Below are positions 15,101-22,464 of a stretch of DNA of 64,000 bases, one piece after another (position 1 is the first letter of the stretch; each line of letters begins with the position of its first letter). The DNA is taken from positions 1,674,001-1,738,000 of the forward strand of contig NZ_JABMCZ010000002.1 in NCBI RefSeq assembly GCF_013186535.1, in the 5' to 3' direction. The notes beneath the pieces are model-generated. The model was not told the DNA's origin. It saw only the letters and a program-made list of their open reading frames with translations, and did not search any database. This DNA is from Nocardia terpenica (GTDB lineage Bacteria; Actinomycetota; Actinomycetes; Mycobacteriales; Mycobacteriaceae). A program made the position numbers and the translations under genes.

Positions 15101-17549
15101 ACTCGCCCTGTGCCGCCCAATCGATGGCGCGGCCCTCCAGGTACAGTCCCGCCACCACATCGAGAAACGAGACGGCCTCGTTCTCCCCGGTCAGTGCGTG
15201 CGCGGAGGCGCGGAAGGACGAGTGCTGTCGAACCAGTGTGGCGAGCACTGCCCGCGGTGATACCTCGATCACCGTCGAGATGCCATCCGCCGCAGCCGAA
15301 TCCAGCGCGGATGCCACATCGACTGCGCCGCAGAGGTTGTCGGCCCAGTAATCCGCGTCGACCCGCTCGCGGTTATCGAGCGGCCGCCCGAGAGTCGTCG
15401 AATACAAGCGACGCTCGGCCGCCCGAGGATCGAGATCGCCTAGCACCGTAACGAATTCGTCTCGCACCGCGCGAACTTCGGGGCCGTACGCGGCGGGATC
15501 GTCGACCACCCGATGCCAGGACATCCCGCGCCGCCCCGCCCGCCTCAGCACCGTCTCCACATAATTCGGCACGCCCGCCACCACCACGGACTCCGCGCCG
15601 TGGATCGCCGCGATGCTCACCTCGGCCCGCATCGGCTCCACCAGCCGCCACGCCTGCTCCGGCGACACCGCCAGCACGGCCGTCGCGACGGGACCGTCCA
15701 TCCGCGCGAGCGCCCGACCGCGCGCCACCGCCACCCGCGCTCCCTCCGCCACCGACAGCGCCCCGCTCGCCACCGCCGCCGCAACCTCACCGAGCCCATA
15801 CCCCGCCACCGCATCCGGCCGAATCCCCCACGCCCCCAACAGTTCCGCCAGCGCCACCTGATAAACGAACAATGCAGGCTGCACCACCTCGGCACAGTCC
15901 AGCCCATGCCCGAACCCATGCCGCGGCGTCCACACCCGCGGCCCACCCGCCCGCACCACCGCATCGGCCCCCTCGGCCACCCCCCGCGCAAACACCGGAT
16001 ACCGCGCCGCCAGCCCCCGCCCCATCCGCGAATACTCCCCACCCTCCGCCGAGAACAAGAACAGCACCCCACCCCCCGACTCCTTTGGCCTTGTTGGGGC
16101 GAGGGTTGGCGCGGCGGGGGCCGGTGGGGTGGCTGTGGTGCAGGGGGAAAGGGGTGCGGCCAGAAAGCAGAGGTGGGTGATGGCGTCGGGGACGTTCCGG
16201 GCGATGATTGTGGAACGGGCCTCCTGGGGGAGCAATCGTGCTGCGGCGGTGGTGAATTCGCGGAGGGTGGCCGGGGATTGGGACAGGAGGGTGGCCCAGT
16301 GGGCGGCGCGGGTGCGCAGTTCGGTTTCGTCGCGGGCGCTGAGTGGGAGCAGGAACGGTGGGTCGGTGGCTCGGGGTGGGGTGGTTCGGGTCGGGCCGTG
16401 CAGCACTATGTGGGCGGCGGCGCCGCAGCCGGAGGAGTCGATTCCGGCGCGGCGGTCGGGGAGGGGCACGTCTTGCCAGCCGATGGGCTCGGTGGGGACG
16501 TGCAGGCCGAATTCGCCCAGGCGGGGGCGCCGGTCCGGGAAACCGACCGTGGGTGCGATGATTCCGTGCCGAATGCACAGGGCCGCCTTGGCGATTCCGG
16601 TGATCGCGGCGGCCGCACCCGGCCGCCCGACCGCCGAGGTCGCCGATCCGATCCAGGTCTTGTCCGCCGGATCGCGATCCCGCGCCAGCGCGGCGGCCAC
16701 CGCGTCGATCGAGGGTTCGGCGAACAGTGCTCCGTTGCCGTGACATTCGAACAGGCCCGCGTCGCGTGGCGCGAATCCGGCACGCGCCCAGGCGGTTCGG
16801 ACCACCTGCTGTCCGTCCGAGGCCAACAGGCTCGAGCGGTCTGCGGAACCGACTGCGACACCGGCGATCTCGGCATAGATCCGATTGCCTTCGTGGCGAG
16901 CGTCCGCGGTGCGCTGCAGGATCAGCACCGCGCAGCCGTCGTCGCGATGGCAGGCGTTGACCGTCTCGACCGCACGCGGATCGAAGGCCGGTTCGTCTAT
17001 CGAAAAGTGCGGTGGCAGTGCGAGATTCACGCCGCCGACGATCGCCAGCCCGGCCTCGTCCGCCGCCAGCGCCCGCACCGCGGCGGCGACGGCCGCCAGC
17101 GACGACGAGCAGCCGCCGTCCAGCATCGCCAGCGGACCACGCAGGTCCAGGGCCGCGGACAGCCGCTCGGCGAGTCCGCCCGGCGCGCCCGCCTGCCCGG
17201 TCGCGGTGCGGTGCTCGCCACCCACCGCGACGATCACCGCCGTCCGTGACCCGCGCACCCGATGGCCCACCCCCGCATCGTCCAGCGCCTCGACCGCAAC
17301 CTCCAGGCACACTCGCTCGCGGGGGTCCATGGCCGCGGCATCGCGATCGGAGATTCCGAAGAAGCCGTTGTCGAACGCGTGCAGTCCATTCGGCTCCAGC
17401 CGCGCCCGCTCACCGTCGGCGACCGCCGCGCGAGCATCGCGGCCCTCCAGCAATACGTCCCAGAACTGTTCCACCCCCGCCGCACCCGGCACCCGGCATC
17501 CGATACCGATGATCGATACGGACGGTGGTTCCGGCGCGGGCGCGGTCAT
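12177..17549 (-). CDS. type I PKS-like protein, KS-AT-(DH)-KR-ACP, active sites degenerate
   Basis: 1790 residues. KS (about 8-390) keeps Cys147 in GGCSSSL and His270 in CHGNG, but the KxNIGH segment reads TSAVGR, so the second His is Arg309. AT (about 495-815) has GYGLG at 583-587 where GHSxG is expected, so the nucleophilic Ser is Gly585. A DH-like region (about 845-1100) lacks a visible HxxxG motif. KR (about 1115-1500) keeps TGGLGRLG, Ser1415/1416 and Tyr1429, but the Lys is Thr1392 and the Asn is His1433. ACP (about 1705-1785) reads LGVSRAQ where LGxDSL is expected. Residues 1518-1690 are an in-frame low-complexity insert encoded by the dyad element and two 27-bp arrays. Translation is coupled to an upstream 20-codon ORF. 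Confidence 0.88.
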   Translation of the reverse strand: MTAPAPEPPSVSIIGIGCRVPGAAGVEQFWDVLLEGRDARAAVADGERARLEPNGLHAFDNGFFGISDRDAAAMDPRERVCLEVAVEALDDAGVGHRVRGSRTAVIVAVGGEHRTATGQAGAPGGLAERLSAALDLRGPLAMLDGGCSSSLAAVAAAVRALAADEAGLAIVGGVNLALPPHFSIDEPAFDPRAVETVNACHRDDGCAVLILQRTADARHEGNRIYAEIAGVAVGSADRSSLLASDGQQVVRTAWARAGFAPRDAGLFECHGNGALFAEPSIDAVAAALARDRDPADKTWIGSATSAVGRPGAAAAITGIAKAALCIRHGIIAPTVGFPDRRPRLGEFGLHVPTEPIGWQDVPLPDRRAGIDSSGCGAAAHIVLHGPTRTTPPRATDPPFLLPLSARDETELRTRAAHWATLLSQSPATLREFTTAAARLLPQEARSTIIARNVPDAITHLCFLAAPLSPCTTATPPAPAAPTLAPTRPKESGGGVLFLFSAEGGEYSRMGRGLAARYPVFARGVAEGADAVVRAGGPRVWTPRHGFGHGLDCAEVVQPALFVYQVALAELLGAWGIRPDAVAGYGLGEVAAAVASGALSVAEGARVAVARGRALARMDGPVATAVLAVSPEQAWRLVEPMRAEVSIAAIHGAESVVVAGVPNYVETVLRRAGRRGMSWHRVVDDPAAYGPEVRAVRDEFVTVLGDLDPRAAERRLYSTTLGRPLDNRERVDADYWADNLCGAVDVASALDSAAADGISTVIEVSPRAVLATLVRQHSSFRASAHALTGENEAVSFLDVVAGLYLEGRAIDWAAQGEFTGVSVERLWRRSIFPQIAPAEVRRRAKPRPVDIALPDRSPVPTAFWLRRLLWVAAGTRLTDFTVHGRVDAAVLPDVGFRAGSRVLAAFGQVPLASGRIAAAPTPADIVAWLRTVDAHRSHRDPENHSAIGLFGYIPLDTAAVDACLRLIATAAADLLPPDRWPFPVGIASAWLDDTAGLLLTEAHAFVRAAHPGELLSDVIAIDQHGAPAVALLGVRSALDTADREHASQSDIVQPTGIVYRIRETATGYAWDAVDALPDDLLPIGETPRTEARPLLLAETWTPLAVPAASEAHSDARFQRALVVGASEAAAALGAELGRRLPTERIARDPAAADSLIASLLAGRREPTAVVLVWPDGRPEGPIVEQARRALAVLQRIRGSAATALTVVLPDRDAIAQHAVAGLVRSLRRESPHPTRLIWLTGHDPGPALDLVMNPAGPQEVRIADGRVSARRFEPVAPAESAIGLSANGTYVVTGGLGRLGAIAVRWLLDAGAHDVVVLTRTPRPLPALLAGLEDRIVVVRCDVTDRADLANALDDVRECGSVIRGFVHAAGIRRDADFAATTPDLLTALFRPTLVAAAALLDLTATDPIDVGLLFSSTLGALGGPGQAAYAAAHAALQALARTRGRGTICIGWGRTESTPPEAEPGSSLAAGTVDPAHGRAVLTEILRHRDPLLLAPDDDPTPALDPPCRPFGCDGSAGSRPKACRDQGEPPRHVGNGELHAAQGKPHVRLDRGEAHTHPGQGEPHMHLDQGEAHTHPDQGEPRTHRKQGEPHMDPSQGRSQTRLDQADSGRGGAAHDSLHSGPRHNSFQGGATHNSPHSGTTHNPLHGGATHNAPHGGATHNAPHSGTTHNAPHSGTTHNSLQGGGVHGSGRSEAGGVREGEVVVGAVGRIIRAALAVMLERRVELLDPRADFGALGVSRAQMGELRRTLEARLGLVLGDSDIGDHSTVAALGAELSARMRAAHPLEESP
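12497..12750. repeat. 27-bp tandem array inside the PKS gene, distal block
   Basis: About eight to nine units of 27 bp, built on words such as GTGTGTTGTGCCGCTGTGG on the plus strand. In the PKS frame they encode a nine-residue period of the type THNAPHSGT (residues about 1613-1688). Because 27 is a multiple of three, copy-number change keeps the frame. Its unit no longer shows a clear dyad arm, so its origin is less certain than that of the neighbouring block. Confidence 0.9.
12752..12970. repeat. 27-bp tandem array inside the PKS gene, proximal block
   Basis: About eight degenerate 27-bp units around the words CTCCCCTTGATCC and GGTGCATGTG on the plus strand. These contain a version of the dyad outer arm (GATCCCGG, CATG) and lead directly into dyad copy 4. 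On the PKS strand the order is hairpin, then repeated 3' arm plus spacer. The translation has a nine-residue period of the type GEPHMHLDQ (residues about 1527-1605). Confidence 0.88.
12971..12997 (-). repeat. dispersed dyad element, copy 4, inside the PKS coding region
   Basis: Arms GATCCCGGC and GCCGGGATC around loop CGAAAGCAT (one change from the usual CAAAAGCAT), in the same orientation as the PKS gene. It is translated in frame as part of GSRPKACRDQ (residues 1518-1527), immediately after the KR region. It marks the start of the inserted low-complexity linker. Confidence 0.93.
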
Positions 17550-17608
17550 GGCGTTCCGGTTCGCGGACGCGCGCCACCCGTGCCGTCTGTTAGCGAACTC
17601 TGCGTCAT
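17546..17608 (-). CDS. 20-residue leader ORF coupled to the PKS-like gene
   Basis: ATG at 17608 preceded by GAGGGAGA at good spacing. It encodes 20 residues (starting MTQSSLTDG, ending RPRTGTP), and its TGA overlaps the PKS ATG as ATGA. The PKS start has no ribosome binding site of its own, so ribosomes probably reach it by terminating this ORF. No attenuator-like run of one amino acid was seen. Either a short-peptide gene or a pure translational coupler. Confidence 0.6.
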   Translation of the reverse strand: MTQSSLTDGTGGARPRTGTP

Positions 17609-17935
17609 CAGGTTCTCCCTCACCGCGTCCGGCGGTACCCTCGGCCCGCGGGTACCTCAGCGATTATGCCGAGAACTTCCGGCACGCAGAAGAGGTTTCG
17701 CTCGGCGGGACCCGCGCCCGCGCGGTACTGTCGGAATCAGCACGCGGTTGCGTATAGGGTTCCGCGCGCAGACCGTCGGCACGCCAACACAATCAGGTCT
17801 GCGCGGACTGGACCGAGCTACGCCACGGCGGTCCGGCAGCCGGCCGGAAGCGTCGACACCTTACGGGATAAAAGCCCCGAGGGCTCCCATCAGCCTGCCC
17901 GGAAACGGGCCGCATGAGAAAGAGCCTCCTCGATC
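17609..17935. other. divergent intergenic region, PKS-like operon and DMT exporter
   Basis: 327 bp with no supported gene. It must hold the promoters of both directions. Apart from the CATAAT hexamer, a small GCCCGG/CCGGGC-type hairpin around 17897-17910 (GCCCGGAAACGGGC) is visible near the DMT gene start. No dyad-element copy is present. Confidence 0.55.
17663..17668 (-). promoter_or_regulatory. candidate -10 hexamer of the PKS-like operon
   Basis: CATAAT on the minus strand, five of six matches to TATAAT, 55 bp upstream of the leader ORF ATG. No good -35 was found at the proper distance (the closest word is CTTCTG), so it is a weak prediction. Confidence 0.3.
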
Positions 17936-18778
17936 ATGGGTGTCGATGTCCTGATTGCCACGCTTGTTGCCGCCTGCCTGCACGCGGCCTGGAATGCCAT
18001 CGCGCACTGGATCCCCGACAAGACGGTGTCCATCTCGCTGGTGAATATCGGTGGGGCGCTGTGCGGAATCCCGATGCTGCTGCTCGCGCCCGCACCCGAC
18101 CGGCAGTCCTGGATCCTGCTCGGTGTGTCGGCGGTGCTGCACGTGTTCTACAACGGCCTGCTCGTGACGAGCTATCGCCTCGGCGATCTGAGCCAGACCT
18201 ACCCGCTGGCCCGTGGCACGTCACCGCTGGTGGTGACGCTGCTGGCGGTGCTGGTGCTGGGCGAGACGCCGACCGCGGGCCAGCTCGGCGGGGTGCTGCT
18301 GATCTCGGCGGGCCTGGGCTGCCTGGTGTTCTGGGGCCGCCGCACCGATCCCGCCCGCCCGGCGGCCGTCGGGGCCGCGATCGCGACCGGCCTGATGATC
18401 GCCGCGTACACCACCGTCGACGGCGTCGGGGTGCGGCACGCGCACAGCACGCTCGGCTACATCGGCTGGCTGATGCTGCTCGAGGGAATCGCGTTGCCCG
18501 CGTACCTGTTCGCCCGCCGCGGCCGCAAGCTGGTGCTCGAGGCGCGGCCGGTGTGGCGGATCGGCCTGACCGGCGGCGCGCTGAGCGCCGCCGCCTACGG
18601 CCTGGTGCTGTGGGCGCAGACCCGCGGCGCACTGGCCGACGTTGCGGCACTACGGGAATCGAGCATCATCGTCGGCGCACTCATCGGCGCGGTCTACTTC
18701 AAGGAGGGCTTCGGCCCCGCCCGGGTAATCGCGACCTGCGCGGTCACCGCGGGGATCGCCACGATGTATCTGGTGTGA
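17936..18778 (+). CDS. EamA/DMT family membrane transporter
   Basis: 280-residue protein with about ten hydrophobic segments in two homologous halves, typical of drug/metabolite transporters of the inner membrane. The motif YPLARGTSPLVVTLLAVLVLGE in the first half and LRESSIIVGALIGAVYFKE in the second are the repeated EamA signatures. Substrate unknown; probable exporter. It is divergent from the PKS-like operon. Its TGA is the first part of dyad copy 5 (the element starts on the second base of the stop). Confidence 0.88.
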   Translation: MGVDVLIATLVAACLHAAWNAIAHWIPDKTVSISLVNIGGALCGIPMLLLAPAPDRQSWILLGVSAVLHVFYNGLLVTSYRLGDLSQTYPLARGTSPLVVTLLAVLVLGETPTAGQLGGVLLISAGLGCLVFWGRRTDPARPAAVGAAIATGLMIAAYTTVDGVGVRHAHSTLGYIGWLMLLEGIALPAYLFARRGRKLVLEARPVWRIGLTGGALSAAAYGLVLWAQTRGALADVAALRESSIIVGALIGAVYFKEGFGPARVIATCAVTAGIATMYLV

Positions 18779-18803
18779 TCCCGGCCAAAAGCATGCCGGG
18801 ATC
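18777..18803 (+). repeat. dispersed dyad element, copy 5
   Basis: Arms GATCCCGGC and GCCGGGATC around loop CAAAAGCAT. The first two bases are the GA of the DMT exporter stop codon. Confidence 0.93.
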
Positions 18804-18870
18804 ATGGGGGCGTGCCGGGATCATGGGGGGCGTGCCGGGATGACGAGGGAGGCGTGCGGGGACGATGGGC
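18804..18870 (+). repeat. short array of dyad 3' arms, about 3 units
   Basis: Downstream of copy 5 the 3' arm recurs as GTGCCGGGATC, then GTGCCGGGATG, then GTGCGGGGACG at 21- to 22-bp spacing, separated by ATGGGGG-type spacers. It decays with distance from the hairpin and ends near the stop codon of the nitronate monooxygenase gene. Confidence 0.8.
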
Positions 18871-18873
18871 GAC

Positions 18874-19845
18874 CTAGGCGACGAACGATGCCAGGCGGGA
18901 ATTGATCAGGGCCTCGGCCTCGTTCACGATGCGGGAGATCAGGTCGGCGCAGGTGGGGATGTCGTGGATGAGGCCCTGTACCTGGCCTGCCGACCAGATG
19001 CCCGCGTCCAGGTCGCCGTCTTCGAATACCCGGCGGCCGCGGGCGCCGGCGACCAGGTCGCGTACGTCGTCGAAGGTGCCACCGGCCTTTTCGATCTCGA
19101 CGACCTTGCGGCTGATCTCGTTGTTCGCCACCCGCGCGGTGTTGTGCAGGGTGCGGAAGATGAGCTGGGTGTCGCGCTCGGTGTGGGCGACGATCTGCTC
19201 CTTCACCGTCCGGTGCACGGGGGACTCCTCGGTGCACAGGAAGCGGGTGCCCATGTTCACGCCGTCGGCGCCCAGCGCGAGCGCGGCCACCAGGCCGCGG
19301 GCGTCGGCGATGCCGCCGGAGGCGACGATCGGAATCTCCAGCGCCTGCGCGGCGGCGGGGATCAGGATCAGGCCCGGCACATCGTCCTCGCCCGGATGCC
19401 CGGCGCATTCGAACCCGTCGATGCTCACGCCGTCGACGCCGATCCGCTGCGCCTTGAGCGCGTGCCGCACACTGGTGCACTTGTGCAGCACCTTGATACC
19501 GGCCTCGCGGTAGTACGGCAGGAACGGTTCCGGGTTGCTGCCCGCCGTCTCCACGATCTTCACGCCGGATTCGATGATCGCCCGCACATACTCCTCGTAC
19601 GGCGGCGGATTGATCGACGGCAGAATCGTCACATTCACGCCGAACGGCTTGTCGGTGAGCTCGCGGGTGCGCTCGATCTCGCGCCGCAGATCCTCCGGTG
19701 TGGGCTGGGTGAGCGCGGTGATGAAGCCGAGGCCACCCGCATTCGCCACGGCCGCAACAAGTTCGGCCCGACCGACCCACATCATGCCGCCCTGCACGAT
19801 CGGATGCTCGACCCCGAACAGCTCGGTGAACCTGGTCCGCAACAT
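18874..19845 (-). CDS. nitronate monooxygenase / 2-nitropropane dioxygenase family
   Basis: 323-residue FMN-dependent TIM-barrel enzyme. Visible motifs are PIVQGGMMWVG at the N-terminus, GVDGVSIDGFECAGHPGED around the active site and GGIADARGLVAALALGADGVNMGTRFL at the phosphate-binding end. Family members oxidise nitronates or act as NADH:quinone reductases. The C-terminal WSAGQVQGLIHD resembles the Rv3553-type subgroup. The start at 19845 is fixed by AGGAGG about 6 bases upstream; longer in-frame extensions have no such site. Confidence 0.9.
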   Translation of the reverse strand: MLRTRFTELFGVEHPIVQGGMMWVGRAELVAAVANAGGLGFITALTQPTPEDLRREIERTRELTDKPFGVNVTILPSINPPPYEEYVRAIIESGVKIVETAGSNPEPFLPYYREAGIKVLHKCTSVRHALKAQRIGVDGVSIDGFECAGHPGEDDVPGLILIPAAAQALEIPIVASGGIADARGLVAALALGADGVNMGTRFLCTEESPVHRTVKEQIVAHTERDTQLIFRTLHNTARVANNEISRKVVEIEKAGGTFDDVRDLVAGARGRRVFEDGDLDAGIWSAGQVQGLIHDIPTCADLISRIVNEAEALINSRLASFVA

Positions 19846-20148
19846 CTCTGTCCTCCTGTGTTGGACGGCCTCGCTCCGTGCCGCGTGCGTAGGGTGCCGA
19901 TCGTCGCATGCAGGTTGCCGGAGTTCAACGGTGATGTGAGCCGTAGTTTGCTTATCAGCTGGGATCGGCGCTCGAAACGATGCGGTCATAGCTGACCGAA
20001 GGCAACATATTTAGGCAGGGTGAGCTGCCGAATGAGCGGCTGAGAAAGATCCGACCGCTTCCTCTCTGTAACCCTTGTCACGGTAAAAAGTTAGTTGCTA
20101 TTCTCACCCCGATCAGCCATCGACGCCGTCAGAGAGAAGGTTGTGCCC
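19846..20148. other. divergent intergenic region, NMO and acyl-CoA ligase genes
   Basis: 303 bp without a gene. It carries the promoter of the FadD-type gene (see 20075-20104) and presumably that of the NMO gene. It is locally AT-richer than its surroundings. No dyad element or tandem repeat. Confidence 0.6.
20075..20104 (+). promoter_or_regulatory. sigma70-like promoter of the acyl-CoA ligase gene
   Basis: TTGTCA (20075-20080) and TATTCT (20099-20104) separated by 18 bp, in a locally AT-rich stretch about 45 bp upstream of the ATG at 20149. Confidence 0.45.
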
Positions 20149-21720
20149 ATGAGCACCGGTTCCCAGTCGCTCGACGAGCCCGTTCGGTCCCGGCGCAATC
20201 ACTGGAACAACCAGCTCGCCACGCACGCGCGGATGCGGCCGGATGCGGTGGCGATCCGGTATCGGGGTGCGGACACCACCTGGCGGCAGCTGCACGAGCG
20301 CTCGCAGCGGTTCGCCGACGCGCTCGCCCGGCGCGGGATCGGGTTCGGCGACCGGGTGCTGATCCTGGCGCTGAACCATCCCGAATATCTGGAGGCGGTC
20401 TTCGGGATCACCGCGCTGGGCGCGATCGCGGTGCCGGTGAACTTCCGGCTGACCCCGCCGGAGGTGGCCTACATCGTCGCCGACTCCGGGGCGCGGGCCG
20501 TCGTCACCGATACCCTGCTGCGGCCGCTCGCCACCGGCGTCATGGCCGGGGCGCCGGACCTCGAGACCTGCGTGGTGATCGGCGGGACCACCGGCGACGG
20601 CGTGCTCGGCTACGACGACGCACTGGCCGAGGCGGGCAAACCCCATGTGCCGCTGGACATTCCGGAGGACACGCCCTGCCTGATCATGTACACCTCCGGC
20701 ACCACCGGCAGCCCCAAGGGCGCGATCCTGTCGCACGGCAATATGAATGCCCAGGCGCTCACCTGCATCCGGGCCCTGAATCTGGGGCCGGAGACGATCG
20801 GCTTCTGCACCTCGCCGCTGTTCCACATCGCCGGATTGGGCAGTCTCGCACCGGCTTTCCTGCTCGGCAGCCGGACCGTGCTGCATCCGCTGGGCGCGTT
20901 CGACGCCACCGAATTCCTCGACGCCGTCGAGGCCGAACGGGCCACCACCGCCTTCTGCGTGCCCGCGCAGTGGCAGCTGATCTGCGAGGAGCCGACGGTC
21001 AAGCAGCGCGATCTCGCGCTCGAGGTGCTCAGCTGGGGCGCGGCCCCCGCGTCCGACACCGTGCTGCGCGCGATGGCCGACTGCTTCCCGAACGCCCAGA
21101 ACGTCGCGGTATTCGGGCAGACCGAGATGTCGCCGATCACCTGCGTGCTGGACGGCAGCGACGCGCTGCGCAAGATCGGCTCGGTCGGCAAGCCGATTCC
21201 GACCATCCAGACCCGCATCGTCGACGACGAGATGAACGATGTCGCGCCCGGCGAGGTCGGCGAGATCGTCTATCGCGGACCGACCCTCATGCAGGGCTAC
21301 TGGAACAAGCCCGAGGCCACCGCGGAGGCGTTCGCGGGCGGCTGGTTCCACTCCGGCGACCTGGTGCGCCGGGACGAGGAGGGCTTCGTCTGGGTGGTGG
21401 ACCGCAAGAAGGACATGATCATCTCCGGCGGCGAGAACATCTACTGCGCCGAGGTGGAGAACGTGCTGTTCGCGCACCCGCGGATCCACGAGGCCGCCGT
21501 AGTCGGCCGCGCGCACGAGAAGTGGGGCGAGGTGCCGATCGCCGTGGTGGCACTGGTCGACCCGGACGCCCCCCTCACCCTCGCCGACCTGGAACCGTTC
21601 CTGAACGAGAACCTGGCCCGCTACAAGCACCCCAGGGATCTGATCATCGTGCCCGAGCTACCCCGCAATGCCAGCGGAAAAGTAGTGAAAGTCCAGCTGC
21701 GCAAGGAGTATTCGGCCTGA
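20149..21720 (+). CDS. fatty acyl-CoA ligase (FadD type)
   Basis: 523-residue ANL-superfamily ligase that activates a carboxylic acid to acyl-AMP and then acyl-CoA. All core motifs are intact: MYTSGTTGSPKGAILSH (A3), FGQTEMSP (A5), GWFHSGDLV and DRKKDMIISGGENIYCAE (A7-A8), and NASGKVVKVQLR (A10, catalytic Lys). This intact set contrasts with the degenerate FAAL-like protein encoded 8 kb away. The ATG at 20149 has AGAAGG upstream. The substrate is probably a medium or long fatty acid, but not provable. The gene ends at dyad copy 6. Confidence 0.92.
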   Translation: MSTGSQSLDEPVRSRRNHWNNQLATHARMRPDAVAIRYRGADTTWRQLHERSQRFADALARRGIGFGDRVLILALNHPEYLEAVFGITALGAIAVPVNFRLTPPEVAYIVADSGARAVVTDTLLRPLATGVMAGAPDLETCVVIGGTTGDGVLGYDDALAEAGKPHVPLDIPEDTPCLIMYTSGTTGSPKGAILSHGNMNAQALTCIRALNLGPETIGFCTSPLFHIAGLGSLAPAFLLGSRTVLHPLGAFDATEFLDAVEAERATTAFCVPAQWQLICEEPTVKQRDLALEVLSWGAAPASDTVLRAMADCFPNAQNVAVFGQTEMSPITCVLDGSDALRKIGSVGKPIPTIQTRIVDDEMNDVAPGEVGEIVYRGPTLMQGYWNKPEATAEAFAGGWFHSGDLVRRDEEGFVWVVDRKKDMIISGGENIYCAEVENVLFAHPRIHEAAVVGRAHEKWGEVPIAVVALVDPDAPLTLADLEPFLNENLARYKHPRDLIIVPELPRNASGKVVKVQLRKEYSA

Positions 21721-21745
21721 TCCCGGCCAAAAGCATGCCGGGATC
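21719..21745 (+). repeat. dispersed dyad element, copy 6, with a partial duplication
   Basis: Arms GATCCCGGC and GCCGGGATC around CAAAAGCAT, beginning on the second base of the ligase stop codon. The 3' arm AGCATGCCGGGAT is repeated once more about 24 bp downstream (near 21755-21768), a minimal two-unit form of the arrays seen elsewhere. Confidence 0.92.
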
Positions 21746-21840
21746 AATGGAGGGAAGCATGCCGGGATGGTGGGCAAGCCGGGGCGACGGGTGAATCGGG
21801 GGGATGAAACGGGTGTGACTGTTGGGGCAGTATGGGCAGC

Positions 21841-22458
21841 ATGTCTCTGGAGCCCACGCGCACAGTCGTTCTCGCCCTGCACTGGCAGGTCAATGTTGTC
21901 GAACCCGAGGGGTTCTTCGGGCCCATGCTCGCCGAGCCTGTTGCGGCGAGTGGGGTGGTGGGGCGCGCCGTGGCCTTTCACGAGGCCGCGCAGGGGGCCG
22001 GGATTCCGCTGGTGTTCACGCGATTCACCATTCCCGTCGGCGAGGGTGGGCTGGTGCGCAATACCGGGTTCATGCGGTCGGTGGCCGCCGCGCAGACCGA
22101 GTTTCGCGCGGATTCGCCCGGGACGCAGATCATTGCGGCGATGGCGGGGCAGGCCGCGCGCGGCACGGTGTTCGACAATCAGAAGCTGTCCGGGCTGGCC
22201 GGGAGCGCCCTGCCGGAGTGGCTGGTGGAACGCGGCGTCGACACCCTGCTGATCACCGGCGTCGCCACCAATCTCACCGTCGAGCAGACCGCGCGCTACG
22301 GCACCGAACTCGGCTTCACCGTGCACCCGATCGCCGATGCCGTCGCCGCGGTCTCCGAGGAGACCCACCGGGCGTCGCTGGCCCACCTCGATCTGACCAC
22401 GGCCGGTTGCCTTTCCGCCGCCGAGGCGCTGGAACAGCTGGGGGTGCGGCGTTCGTGA
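21841..22458 (+). CDS. isochorismatase-fold protein lacking the usual catalytic Asp and Cys
   Basis: 205 residues with the Rossmann-like isochorismatase/cysteine hydrolase fold. The strand-loop that normally reads DxQ is ALHWQ, so the acidic catalytic residue is His. The nucleophile loop reads GVATNLTVEQTA where GVATxxCVExTA is expected, so the Cys is Thr. The region that usually supplies the Lys has NQKLSG. The cis-peptide GVAT motif and the terminal ALAHLDL region are otherwise normal. Substrate unknown, and hydrolase activity by the standard mechanism is doubtful. An ATG three codons upstream (21832) is an alternative start. Confidence 0.8.
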   Translation: MSLEPTRTVVLALHWQVNVVEPEGFFGPMLAEPVAASGVVGRAVAFHEAAQGAGIPLVFTRFTIPVGEGGLVRNTGFMRSVAAAQTEFRADSPGTQIIAAMAGQAARGTVFDNQKLSGLAGSALPEWLVERGVDTLLITGVATNLTVEQTARYGTELGFTVHPIADAVAAVSEETHRASLAHLDLTTAGCLSAAEALEQLGVRRS

Positions 22459-22464
22459 CGCCGT

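Noticed and set aside
12177..17549. PKS gene as a plain pseudogene
   Set aside because: There is no stop or frameshift in 1790 codons, codon usage looks normal, and the start and stop are coupled to neighbours. Decay limited to catalytic residues argues for retained protein, though recent loss of function cannot be excluded.
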